NCBI RefSeq assembly: GCF_000212735.1
Contig: NC_015510.1
Span: forward strand, 7,751,001-7,815,000
Direction: 5' to 3'
From: Haliscomenobacter hydrossis DSM 1100
Lineage (GTDB): Bacteria; Bacteroidota; Bacteroidia; Chitinophagales; Saprospiraceae
Length of the DNA stretch: 64,000 bases
Shown: piece by piece, positions 45,371 to 52,908 of the stretch
Position numbering within the stretch: position 1 is the stretch's first letter
How the letters are laid out: each line of letters starts with the position of its first letter
Notes under the pieces: model-generated
Databases searched by the model: none
What the model was told of the DNA's origin: nothing
The model's input: only the letters and a program-made list of their open reading frames with translations
Program-made: the position numbers and the translations under genes

Positions 45371-46924
45371 ATGCAACAACTACCCATCGGTGAGCAAAAC
45401 TTTGCCAATCTGCGCCAGCTGAACATGCTGTACGTGGACAAGACGGAGGCCATTCATCGGCTTGTACAAGGTAGTCGGTACAATTTCCTTTCCCGGCCCC
45501 GGCGTTTTGGCAAGTCGCTGACTTTATCCACCATTCGGCATATCTTTCAAGGAGAAAAGGAACTGTTTAAAGGTTTATGGATTGAAAATCAATGGGATTG
45601 GTCGGTACAGCATCCGGTGGTTCATCTCTCTTTCACTGGCCTGGATTACCATCGGCTTGGTTTGGAGCAAGCCTTGAATCAATTTTTGGATGAACGTGCG
45701 GCTGAGTCTGGGCTGGTATTAAAACGGCAAACCATCAAAGAAAAATTAAGAGAATTGATCATTGAGTTGGCCCGACAGCAAGCAAGCGTGGTGTTTTTGG
45801 TGGATGAGTACGACAAACCGCTGATTGATTTTTTGCAGAAAAATGAACTCCACCTGGCCAAAGAAAATCGAGCCATCCTGAAAAATTTTTACAGCGGCCT
45901 CAAAGACGATGCGGCCCAAGCCGCTTTGCGGTTTTTTCTCATCACGGGCGTGTCCAAATTCAGCCAGGTGAGTCTGTTTTCGGATTTGAATTACCTTGCG
46001 GATTTAAGTTTGGATGCCAGATTTGGAACCTTGGTTGGATACACCCAAACCGAATTATTGGATAATTTTGCGGATTATCTCGACGCTTTGAACGGTGCTT
46101 TTCCCCAGGTAGACCGAGCGGAACTGATTGAACGCATCCGGGAATGGTACAATGGATACAGTTGGGACGGAGTAAGCAGGGTGTACAACCCCTTTTCCAT
46201 TTTATTGCTTTTCCAAAAATTGCAGTTTGGCGATTTTTGGTTCAAAAGCGGCACCCCTACTTTTTTGATCAACTTGCTTAAGGAACAGGAGCTGTATGTT
46301 GTGGATGAAATGCGGGTTTCGGGGATATTGTTCGACAGCTACGACCTGGAGAACATGGATGCTCGTGCCCTGATGTTTCAAACCGGGTATTTGACCGTCA
46401 AACAGTACGATCCCTACCGCAACCGTTATATCCTGGGCTACCCCAATCGCGAAGTGGAAGAAGCGCTCAACAACTACCTCATCGCCTCTTTGCTCAACCG
46501 CATGCCCACTGATGCCTTGCGTCCGGTAGAATTGTTGGAGGATGGTTTTTTACAGAACGACCTGTCTAAGGTCATCACGGTGATCAATTCGCTGCTCAAA
46601 GACCTGCCCAGCCACCTGCTCGCTGACAAAACCGAGCATTTTTACCACGCCCTCATTCATTTGCATTTTCGCTACCTGGGGCTTTACCTGGAGAGTGAAG
46701 TCCATACTTCCGACGGGCGGATGGATGCTGTAGTGCAAACGCCTACCCATGTCTACATCATCGAATTCAAGTTGAACTTGAGTGCAAGTATAGCTTTGGC
46801 ACAAATCATCGACAAGCAGTACGCCGAAAAGTACCGCCTGAGCCCAAAGACCCTGATCGGCATCGGCATCAGCTTTGATACCGAGAAAAAAGCAGTGAAA
46901 GAATGGGAGACTCAGGAATTGTGA
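45371..46924 (+). CDS. AAA-ATPase-like / PD-(D/E)XK nuclease superfamily protein
   Basis: 517 residues. The N-terminal AAA-ATPase-like domain (PF09820 type) starts QQLPIGEQNFANLR, with YVDKT and a degenerate P-loop SRPRRFGKSLTL. VVFLVDEYDKPLID fits Walker B and an SKFSQVSLFS block follows. The C-terminal PD-(D/E)XK-like segment has GRMDAVVQ ... HVYIIEFKL (D, E-x-K) in the last ~60 residues. These proteins are very abundant in Bacteroidota and proposed to be mobile or conflict-related; their function is unknown. The ATG at 45371 is chosen as the family start. Confidence 0.88.
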   Translation: MQQLPIGEQNFANLRQLNMLYVDKTEAIHRLVQGSRYNFLSRPRRFGKSLTLSTIRHIFQGEKELFKGLWIENQWDWSVQHPVVHLSFTGLDYHRLGLEQALNQFLDERAAESGLVLKRQTIKEKLRELIIELARQQASVVFLVDEYDKPLIDFLQKNELHLAKENRAILKNFYSGLKDDAAQAALRFFLITGVSKFSQVSLFSDLNYLADLSLDARFGTLVGYTQTELLDNFADYLDALNGAFPQVDRAELIERIREWYNGYSWDGVSRVYNPFSILLLFQKLQFGDFWFKSGTPTFLINLLKEQELYVVDEMRVSGILFDSYDLENMDARALMFQTGYLTVKQYDPYRNRYILGYPNREVEEALNNYLIASLLNRMPTDALRPVELLEDGFLQNDLSKVITVINSLLKDLPSHLLADKTEHFYHALIHLHFRYLGLYLESEVHTSDGRMDAVVQTPTHVYIIEFKLNLSASIALAQIIDKQYAEKYRLSPKTLIGIGISFDTEKKAVKEWETQEL

Positions 46925-46934
46925 AACGTTGTTC

Positions 46935-47531
46935 TTACTCTGCTTTCATCCTGACCACAAAGCCCGTTCCCCATTGCTCCAGCGCCTGTCTAGCCGCTTT
47001 TTTGCTTCCAAAAGGACCCATCCATACTTTGTACACGACCGGAATTTGCCCTGAAGGCACCATCCAGCCCTGCTGCCGGGTACTGATCTGCCAGGCAGCG
47101 CGCGATTGCTCGGCGGCCAGAGGATTGTTATAGGCGGCCACCTGGATGTAGATGCCAGCCGCTACAACCGGGGCTGCTGTTTTGGGGGCACTGGCAGCGG
47201 TAACCTGGGGCGCAACCCTGGCCTTAATTGTTGCTTCCCGTACCGGCGTGTTCAATTGTTGTTTGGGTGTAGTTGCAGGAACTGCTGTTTTCCACCAGCT
47301 TTCGAGTTCCGTTTTGGCCAGCCCCAGCGTCAGCATCAAGCCCAGGATCAGCAATAGCCCCCACCCATTGTCGCGCCCCCATCTCGATTCTGGCAGCAAA
47401 GCTGGGGGAGCTGCATAATAATTGGGGGGATAAGACTGAGGTCCGCGGGGCCCGAGCAATTGCAGCGCAATCACCCCGCCAACAATCACCCCCAACAACA
47501 ACAAAATCACGGAGAAATACAAGCTTTCCAT
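46935..47531 (-). CDS. SPOR-domain membrane protein
   Basis: 198 residues with an N-terminal membrane segment (LYFSVILLLLGVIVGGVIAL), a Pro/Tyr-rich loop, a second hydrophobic segment (WGLLLILGLMLTLGL) and an Ala/Pro/Thr linker. A C-terminal SPOR-like domain of ~70 residues follows (GIYIQVAAYNNPLAAEQSRA ... VYKVWMGPFGSKKAARQAL). Similar in plan to the SPOR protein at 30089-30763. The 276-base gap beyond its start holds no recognised gene. Likely envelope/peptidoglycan role. Confidence 0.8.
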   Translation of the reverse strand: MESLYFSVILLLLGVIVGGVIALQLLGPRGPQSYPPNYYAAPPALLPESRWGRDNGWGLLLILGLMLTLGLAKTELESWWKTAVPATTPKQQLNTPVREATIKARVAPQVTAASAPKTAAPVVAAGIYIQVAAYNNPLAAEQSRAAWQISTRQQGWMVPSGQIPVVYKVWMGPFGSKKAARQALEQWGTGFVVRMKAE

Positions 47532-47807
47532 CTCGATTGGTTTTATGGGTGAATCAGATTGGACATTACAATCATAAGACGTGCGTGGACTTCATTTTCT
47601 TTCAACAATTTTTTGTGGAAAAAAAAGCAGCTTTTTTTGAAAGAAAGCCAAACCGACTTGCGTCTTAAGGCCATCAACAGCTAAGGAACCCCAAGCTCTT
47701 TGATTGGGCGAAGCATCGGAAATGTGTTCATGAAGTGTGGTGAAATACTGTTTAGTTTGTTGATAATGAGCCCCGAAACGATTTCTTCACCACTAAAAAT
47801 AAAAACC

Positions 47808-48196
47808 ATGTCTGCGTACGACCCACAAACCCCTCCTGGCGAGAATCTTGTGCACGAATCAACCGTCATTTATCAAGTATTGCATTCCTGTTCACCATAC
47901 TCCACCGCGAGTTGATCAACCATTTCCGCCGGGGCAAAGCCCAACCGCAGTCCGACGACCTGAGTCTGGCCAGCGAGCTTCCCGGCGAGGCCTTCGATCC
48001 GGCGACACAACAAATGGTGGAGTATGTACAGGAACTCATCAAAACCAGCCTTTCTGAAGAAGATCAACTCATCATGCGGCTGCGGGCCATCGAGGACTAC
48101 ACGTATCAGGAAATTGCCGACATAATGGGCATGCCCATCGATACCGTCAGTACCCGCATCCACCGGGCGCGTAGAATATTGCGGAATAAAATCTGA
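47808..48196 (+). pseudogene. ECF sigma factor remnant (frame break, region 2 mostly missing)
   Basis: From the ATG at 47808 the frame encodes MSAYDPQTPPGENLVHES and stops after 35 residues. A different frame, without an ATG, begins with AFLFTILHRELINHFRRGK (end of sigma region 2). It continues through an acidic linker to an intact region 4 helix-turn-helix (YTYQEIADIMGMPIDTVSTR), ending at 48196. The sigma core helices of region 2 are absent, so an internal deletion with frame change is the simplest reading. The region 4 part could still be translated from TTG 47912 or an inner ATG. Confidence 0.55.
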
Positions 48197-48218
48197 TTGC
48201 TCATTCAATCTTGTCCTA

Positions 48219-48527
48219 ATGACCAAAGCAATGAACACCAGTCAACTCATCCAGGAGGAACAGTTCATGACCATCCATCCTTTTGTACGCGAAATCGTGG
48301 AGATGCTACAGCCAGAATTAATAGATCACACGGATCTGCTGTACGCCATCGAGCGTTACGTGTTGCACAAACAGCCCAATTGCCCCAGGGGACTGGGCGA
48401 TGAATTGCTTAGTATCCTGGAAGGCATGCGGTATTTGCACCGCCAAAAAATGAAACTCAGCACCCAACAACTCAGCTTTGAACTGCGCAAAAAACAACAG
48501 GAAAAGCAACTGCGTCCCCTGAAATAA
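48219..48527 (+). CDS. Small protein of unknown function upstream of the RT
   Basis: A 102-residue predicted helical protein, not recognised. It reads TIHPFVREIVEMLQPELIDH, then LLYAIERYVLHKQPNCPRGL and a basic Gln/Lys-rich C-terminus (ELRKKQQEKQLRPLK). The start could be 48219 or 48231. It lies 23 bases after the sigma remnant and 80 bases before the reverse transcriptase gene, in the same direction. Whether it belongs to the sigma locus or to the adaptation cluster is open. Confidence 0.55.
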   Translation: MTKAMNTSQLIQEEQFMTIHPFVREIVEMLQPELIDHTDLLYAIERYVLHKQPNCPRGLGDELLSILEGMRYLHRQKMKLSTQQLSFELRKKQQEKQLRPLK

Positions 48528-48606
48528 CCCCCATGATCCGCGAAACGAAGGCAAAGACAGAACGGTTTTCCACTTTCTTCTTTCACCTTTTTCAATTTCG
48601 TTTCGC

Positions 48607-49653
48607 ATGGACAAACAAGCCTTATACCAGCACCAACAACAAAAAACCGTACTCTGCAGCATCAACAGCCTCAATGAACTGGCGCGATTGCTGCGGCTCG
48701 ATCAACGCAAGTTGACCCTCATGGCCGAGCGGCCCAATTACCGCACCTTTGAAATCCCCAAAAAGGACGGCGGCATGCGCGAGATCGAGACCCCCGGCGA
48801 CGACCTCAAACGCACCCTGGGCATCCTCAATCGCTATTTGCAAAGTGTGTATCTGTTTGAAAAATCCAGCGCGGCCTATGGCTTTGTCGTTGGCGTAAAA
48901 AACGACGACGACCGCCGCAATGTGCTCAGCAATGCCCGCAAACACATTGGCAAGCCCTACTTGCTCAACATCGATTTGGCCAACTTTTTCCACTCCATCA
49001 CCCGTGAGCGGGTGCTCAAAGTATTCACCGAAGCTCCTTTTCGTTTCAAACGCGAATTGCCCGATGTATTGGCCGACATCTGTACCTACCGGGGGCGCTT
49101 GCCCATGGGTGCCCCCACCTCGCCCGTATTGTCCAACCTGGCCTGTATGGACCTCGACCGCGACCTCAGCATCCTGGCCAATTCTCTGTTCTGGAACTTC
49201 ACGCGGTATGCCGACGACATGAGTTTTTCTTCCGACACCCCCATCACGCCCGAAAACATCGTTTCGCTCCGCAAAATCATCACCGACGCCGGATTTACCC
49301 TCAACGAGCAGAAATTAAAGCTCTACGGCCCAGCGGACCCCAAAACGGTGACGGGCATCCTGCTCGAAGCCGACGACTGTACGCTGGACCCCAGCTATCT
49401 GGACTTGCTCGATGAGGAGATCAAACGCCTCCACGAAGTGATGCGCGCCCAAAACGAACTGGGGCAGCTCAATACCCGTTGGGTCGAACAACTCAAACAA
49501 CAAATCCGGGGCCGCATGGCTTTTGCCGGGTTTGTACTCAAACGCAAAAACGAGCGCTTCGTCGAGCTCAAAAACGCCTTCCACAGCGCCATCAATCCCC
49601 CCACCGAAGAATTTGGATCCATCAGTTGGCGCGGCTTTCCATACAATTTCTAA
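48607..49653 (+). CDS. Retron-type reverse transcriptase of the CRISPR adaptation cluster
   Basis: 348 residues, a full RT finger-palm. The catalytic Asp of motif A is in DLANFFHS (residues 123-130), MGAPTSP (167-173) is the substrate motif and YADD (201-204) the active site. Both retron hallmarks are present: NARKH (NAxxH) at 109-113 and VTG at 248-250. There is no fused Cas1 and no maturase domain. RTs next to Cas1 in type III systems allow spacers to be taken from RNA. No msr-msd element was recognised in the 80 bases upstream or the gap downstream, which is filled by inverted repeat B2. Confidence 0.92.
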   Translation: MDKQALYQHQQQKTVLCSINSLNELARLLRLDQRKLTLMAERPNYRTFEIPKKDGGMREIETPGDDLKRTLGILNRYLQSVYLFEKSSAAYGFVVGVKNDDDRRNVLSNARKHIGKPYLLNIDLANFFHSITRERVLKVFTEAPFRFKRELPDVLADICTYRGRLPMGAPTSPVLSNLACMDLDRDLSILANSLFWNFTRYADDMSFSSDTPITPENIVSLRKIITDAGFTLNEQKLKLYGPADPKTVTGILLEADDCTLDPSYLDLLDEEIKRLHEVMRAQNELGQLNTRWVEQLKQQIRGRMAFAGFVLKRKNERFVELKNAFHSAINPPTEEFGSISWRGFPYNF

Positions 49654-49658
49654 AATAG

Positions 49659-49822
49659 GTAAAAGTGTAGCACCCCGCCTACGGCGGAAATTGATAAAGA
49701 TGATTTCACCACAGATGGCCACAGATTCACACAGATTTCATGTCATATCTACAAAATCTGCGTGAATCTGTGGTCATCTGTGGTGAAAAAAAGCCGCCGC
49801 AGGCGGGGTGCTACACTTTTAC
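49659..49822. repeat. Intergenic inverted repeat, family B copy 2 (between RT and cas1)
   Basis: The outer arms GTAAAAGTGTAGCACCCCGC and its mirror, and the inner CACAGATGGCCACAGATTCA words, match copies at 11161 and 60244. It fills the whole gap between the RT stop and the cas1 start. Confidence 0.92.
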
Positions 49823-49835
49823 AAAACAAGCAGCT

Positions 49836-50813
49836 ATGCAACTCGTACTGGATACCCATGGCCTACAACTGACCAAAAAGGGCGGCGTTTTTGAAGTGAT
49901 CGGGGAAAAAAGCAAGCGGGAAATCAGCCCGGCCAAGTTGAGCAGCATCGCCGTTACGGCCACGGTGATCTTGCATTCCGACGCGGTGGTGCTGGCCATC
50001 AAAAACCAGATTCCCATCCTGTTTTTTGACCGCATCGGCAAAGTGCGTGCCCGTTTGTGGAGCCCCTATTTTGAAAGCCTAGCCACCCTGCGCCGCCAAC
50101 AGGTGCGCTTTGCCGAAAGTGTGGAGGGCGGCAACTGGATGGTCGATGTGTTTATGCTCAAAGCGGAGGGGCAGGTGCAGTCTCTCCGTTTTTTGGCCAG
50201 CAAAGTTGCGGGTCAGAAACCTGTTCTGGACTCGGTCATCGGTTTGATCAAACAACAATCCCGCCAGTTTGAAAAGTACCGCGAACAGATGCCCGAAGAA
50301 ATGCGCAACCAAATGATGGGCACCGAAGGCGCCATTGCGCGGGTGTACTGGCAGGGCTTGGGCGCTGCACTGCCCCGACAATACGCTTTCAACAAACGTA
50401 CCCGCCAGCCCGCCGAGGATGTCTTCAATGCGGCTTTGAATTACCTCTACGGCATGTTGTATTCCGTAGTGGAAGGGGGCATCTTTGCCGCCGGACTGGA
50501 TCCTTACCTGGGCATTTTACACGTGGACGAGTACCGCAAACCCACCCTGAGTTACGACCTCATTGAGCCTTTTCGCCCCTGGATCGATCAGCTTTTGGTG
50601 TTGGAGTGTCTGGAAAAGCGCCTGCAAACCACGTTTTTTACCCGCAACCAGCACGGTTTGTTCCTGAACAAAGAAGGTAAGGCTTTTATCATTCCCTTGT
50701 TCAACAACTTCTTGCGCAGCACCCGCACGTATTTTGATCGGGAATCTACCGTAAAAAATCACATTTATTTTTTGGCTCATTTATTGGCGCAGCGGATTCG
50801 GGGGACGGTTTAG
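49836..50813 (+). CDS. cas1: CRISPR integrase Cas1
   Basis: 325 residues with the beta domain ([32 protein letters not shown]) and the all-helical catalytic domain. The metal-binding residues are visible: Glu164 ([10 protein letters not shown]), His229 ([10 protein letters not shown]) and Asp241/Glu244 ([10 protein letters not shown]). With Cas2 it integrates prespacers at the leader-proximal repeat. The ATG at 49836 is chosen because the in-frame extension upstream runs through inverted repeat B2. An intact Cas1, with two leaders, implies active adaptation. Confidence 0.95.
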   Translation: MQLVLDTHGLQLTKKGGVFEVIGEKSKREISPAKLSSIAVTATVILHSDAVVLAIKNQIPILFFDRIGKVRARLWSPYFESLATLRRQQVRFAESVEGGNWMVDVFMLKAEGQVQSLRFLASKVAGQKPVLDSVIGLIKQQSRQFEKYREQMPEEMRNQMMGTEGAIARVYWQGLGAALPRQYAFNKRTRQPAEDVFNAALNYLYGMLYSVVEGGIFAAGLDPYLGILHVDEYRKPTLSYDLIEPFRPWIDQLLVLECLEKRLQTTFFTRNQHGLFLNKEGKAFIIPLFNNFLRSTRTYFDRESTVKNHIYFLAHLLAQRIRGTV

Positions 50814-50912
50814 GGTTTTAGGGTTTTAGGGTTTTAGGGTTTTAGGGTTTTAGGGTCTTAGGGTCTTAGGGTTTTAGTGCTATCCTCGAAACCCTAAAAC
50901 CTTAAAACCCTA
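50810..50912. repeat. Inverted repeat of AGGGTTTT words (between cas1 and the nuclease gene)
   Basis: About eight tandem copies of AGGGTTTT/AGGGTCTT are mirrored by AACCCTAAAACCTTAAAACC. It resembles a telomere sequence only by chance. It begins at the cas1 stop and ends 13 bases before the DUF1016-type gene. Confidence 0.85.
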
Positions 50913-50925
50913 AAAAAAAAATCCC

Positions 50926-51804
50926 ATGAACATCAACCAAATCGACAATTTGAAAACCGAATTGCCAAAGCTTTTCCATGTCCAACCACCCTTGGGCGTA
51001 TCACCCACCCTGTACCGCAACTGGTGCCTGGGCCGCGTCATCCACCAGGCTTTCCGGGCACTACCCGATCAGGCAGGGTTTTTTGAACGGGTCAATGCCC
51101 TGCTCGCAGGTACACCAGTGCAGGGCATGGCCGCTATTTTGGAGCGCTTTTACCACTGGTATCCTTCCGAAAACAGTTTGCGTCCGGGGCTGAGCTGGGC
51201 GCATTTTCAGGCACTTTTGGGCTTGTACAACGCCAGCGTACGCGACTTTTACCTGCGTTGCGCTCAGACCCGGCACTGGACAGCCGGGCAACTCAAGCGC
51301 CAAATCCAGACCGATTGGCACCTGCGCCTGAGCCAGCCCCCTGATCCTCTATTTACCAGCGCTGATCGACTGCCAAATTGGCTCCCCAATCCGCTGGTTC
51401 TGGAGTTTGCCCCCAGCCTGGTTTTCAGTGATGAAGCCGAACTGGAAACCGCTATTGTTGATCACCTGGAGGTGTTTTTGTTGGAACTGGGCCAGGGCTT
51501 GTCTTTTGTGGCCCGGCAAATGCGCCTCACTTCCTTCAGTGGCCTGCAAATGGTGATCGACCTGGTTTTTTACCACCATCGACAGCGGCATTTTGTGTTG
51601 TTTGAGCTGAAAAACGTACCCCTGAGTGCCGCAGCCATTGGCCAAATGCAGAGCTACCTTCAGTTGTTCGACGATTGTTGGAAAAATCCCGAGGATGCCC
51701 CCAGCGTAGGGGTGATTTTGTGTACGGACGTTGATCCAGCATTGCAAAGGTATTCGGCTTTGTACCAAAACCCCTATTTGTACGCTGTGGCTTTTACGGG
51801 TTGA
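50926..51804 (+). CDS. DUF1016/YhcG-type PD-(D/E)XK nuclease between cas1 and cas2
   Basis: 292 residues. The N-terminal half is helical and DUF1016_N-like (LSWAHFQALLGLYNASVRDF ... WTAGQLKRQIQ). The C-terminal half is a PD-(D/E)XK fold: Asp212 (MVIDLVFYHH), Glu227 and Lys229 (VLFELKN), then QMQSYLQLFD and a late GVILCTD strand. The active-site residues are intact. YhcG-like proteins are predicted DNA nucleases of poorly known role. The position between cas1 and cas2 suggests a part in prespacer processing, as Cas4 (same fold superfamily) does in other types; this is inference. Confidence 0.82.
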   Translation: MNINQIDNLKTELPKLFHVQPPLGVSPTLYRNWCLGRVIHQAFRALPDQAGFFERVNALLAGTPVQGMAAILERFYHWYPSENSLRPGLSWAHFQALLGLYNASVRDFYLRCAQTRHWTAGQLKRQIQTDWHLRLSQPPDPLFTSADRLPNWLPNPLVLEFAPSLVFSDEAELETAIVDHLEVFLLELGQGLSFVARQMRLTSFSGLQMVIDLVFYHHRQRHFVLFELKNVPLSAAAIGQMQSYLQLFDDCWKNPEDAPSVGVILCTDVDPALQRYSALYQNPYLYAVAFTG

Positions 51805-51872
51805 CCTTGAATGGAATACGATTAGGACACAATTTCAGGACACTTGATTTTGGCTGCGCCAAAAAGATAACT

Positions 51873-51983
51873 CACCACGACGACACGACGATCACGACGT
51901 TTTGCTCCGCACCACACGACGCTTGCGTCGTGTTCAAATCGCGCGAAGCGCGAAAACGTCGTGATCGTCGTGTCGTCGTGGTG
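51873..51983. repeat. Intergenic inverted repeat, family D copy 2 (before cas2)
   Basis: CACCACGACGACACGACGATCACGACG is written here as CACCACGACGACACGACG plus ATCACGACG and is mirrored by CGTCGTGATCGTCGTGTCGTCGTGGTG in the same split. Inner ACACGACGCTTGCGTCGTG matches copy 1 at 20581. It lies in the 338-base gap between the nuclease gene and cas2; the rest of that gap shows nothing recognisable. Confidence 0.88.
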
Positions 51984-52142
51984 AATAAATCAAGCAGCGA
52001 AGCTGCCTTTTAGTAACCCGAATTAGAACCAATCGACCCTGGGTTCGGGGGGTCGGGAGCACCCGCACGGTCTTGCGCTCAATGCACCAATCCCCAATCC
52101 AGAACAGAACAACTCATAACTCATAACTCATAACTCCTTCCC

Positions 52143-52445
52143 ATGCCACACCTCATCTGTTACGACATCACCCAAGACAGCCTGCGCACCCGACTCGCCA
52201 AAAAGATCAGCGAATCGGGCCTCGACCGCATCAACAAATCGGTCTACCTGGGCAGCATCACTGACACGGCCTTGAACGCCCTGGAAAAAGATCTGGCCAA
52301 ATTTGTGCAGGAAAAAGGCAGCCCCGGCGATAGCCTGATCATCCTCCCCGTTTACCTGGAACAAATCAACCAAATGCGCATTTATGGCAGCATCGAACCC
52401 GACCGCGACGAACTGAGCGGCAGCAAAAGTACCTTGATCGTATAA
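52143..52445 (+). CDS. cas2: CRISPR adaptation protein Cas2
   Basis: A 100-residue ferredoxin-fold protein: HLICYDITQDSLRTRLAKKI carries the N-terminal Asp, followed by NKSVYLGSIT and a SLIILPVYLEQI strand. Cas2 is the structural partner of Cas1 in spacer integration. It has its own upstream gap of 338 bases, so it may not share a promoter with cas1. Leader 2 follows directly. Confidence 0.92.
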   Translation: MPHLICYDITQDSLRTRLAKKISESGLDRINKSVYLGSITDTALNALEKDLAKFVQEKGSPGDSLIILPVYLEQINQMRIYGSIEPDRDELSGSKSTLIV

Positions 52446-52908
52446 TGCCCGCTGAAAAATATACTATGGATGTAAAAAATGCTTATTTTTATCCGTCACG
52501 ATCAGCAAGCAGATGTTCTTTGAAAATCAGGGTTTTTTTTGACCAATATGCAAAAAAATGCTGCCAGTTTTTTGTATTAACTTCATTCGTAACTTGTTAA
52601 ATTCGTAATGTGTTTGGCTATCTCCCAAATAACCATCCCAATACGCATAACAGTTTCGACCTAAAACAAAAAACCTGGGAAATGCCTTTTTTTGCACCTT
52701 TCATTTTTTTACTACTTCGCGCAGATTTTTGATTGTTAACGGTTTGTAAAATTTGGCTCCATTTTTTGCACTCGATGGGCACTCCAAAAGAGCAAATTTT
52801 ATCAACCATTTATGCATAACGGAAATGTATGTTACACGAAACATGACAATTCTCGGGCCTTTTTTTCGTCGCAACGCGCTGTTATTCAATTGTATAAAAA
52901 AGCTAAGG
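52446..52908 (+). promoter_or_regulatory. Leader of CRISPR array 2
   Basis: A 463-base gap without a gene. From about 52540 it is nearly identical to leader 1, including the ATTCGTAA pair, GATTGTTAACGG, ATGCATAACGGAAATGTATG and TAAAAAAGCTAAGG next to the first repeat. A few differences are notable: TACTACTTTGCAC of leader 1 is TACTACTTCGCGC here. Confidence 0.85.

Noticed and set aside
48528-48606. Possible msr-msd (retron) element upstream of the RT
   Set aside because: Only 80 bases are available, with no paired arms or branching G context that I could recognise. A covariance-model search is needed before claiming one.
50810-50912. Telomere-like AGGGTTTT repeats
   Set aside because: The tract is mirrored by its complement, is only ~70 bases long and lies between two genes, so it fits the intergenic inverted-repeat pattern and not a chromosome end.
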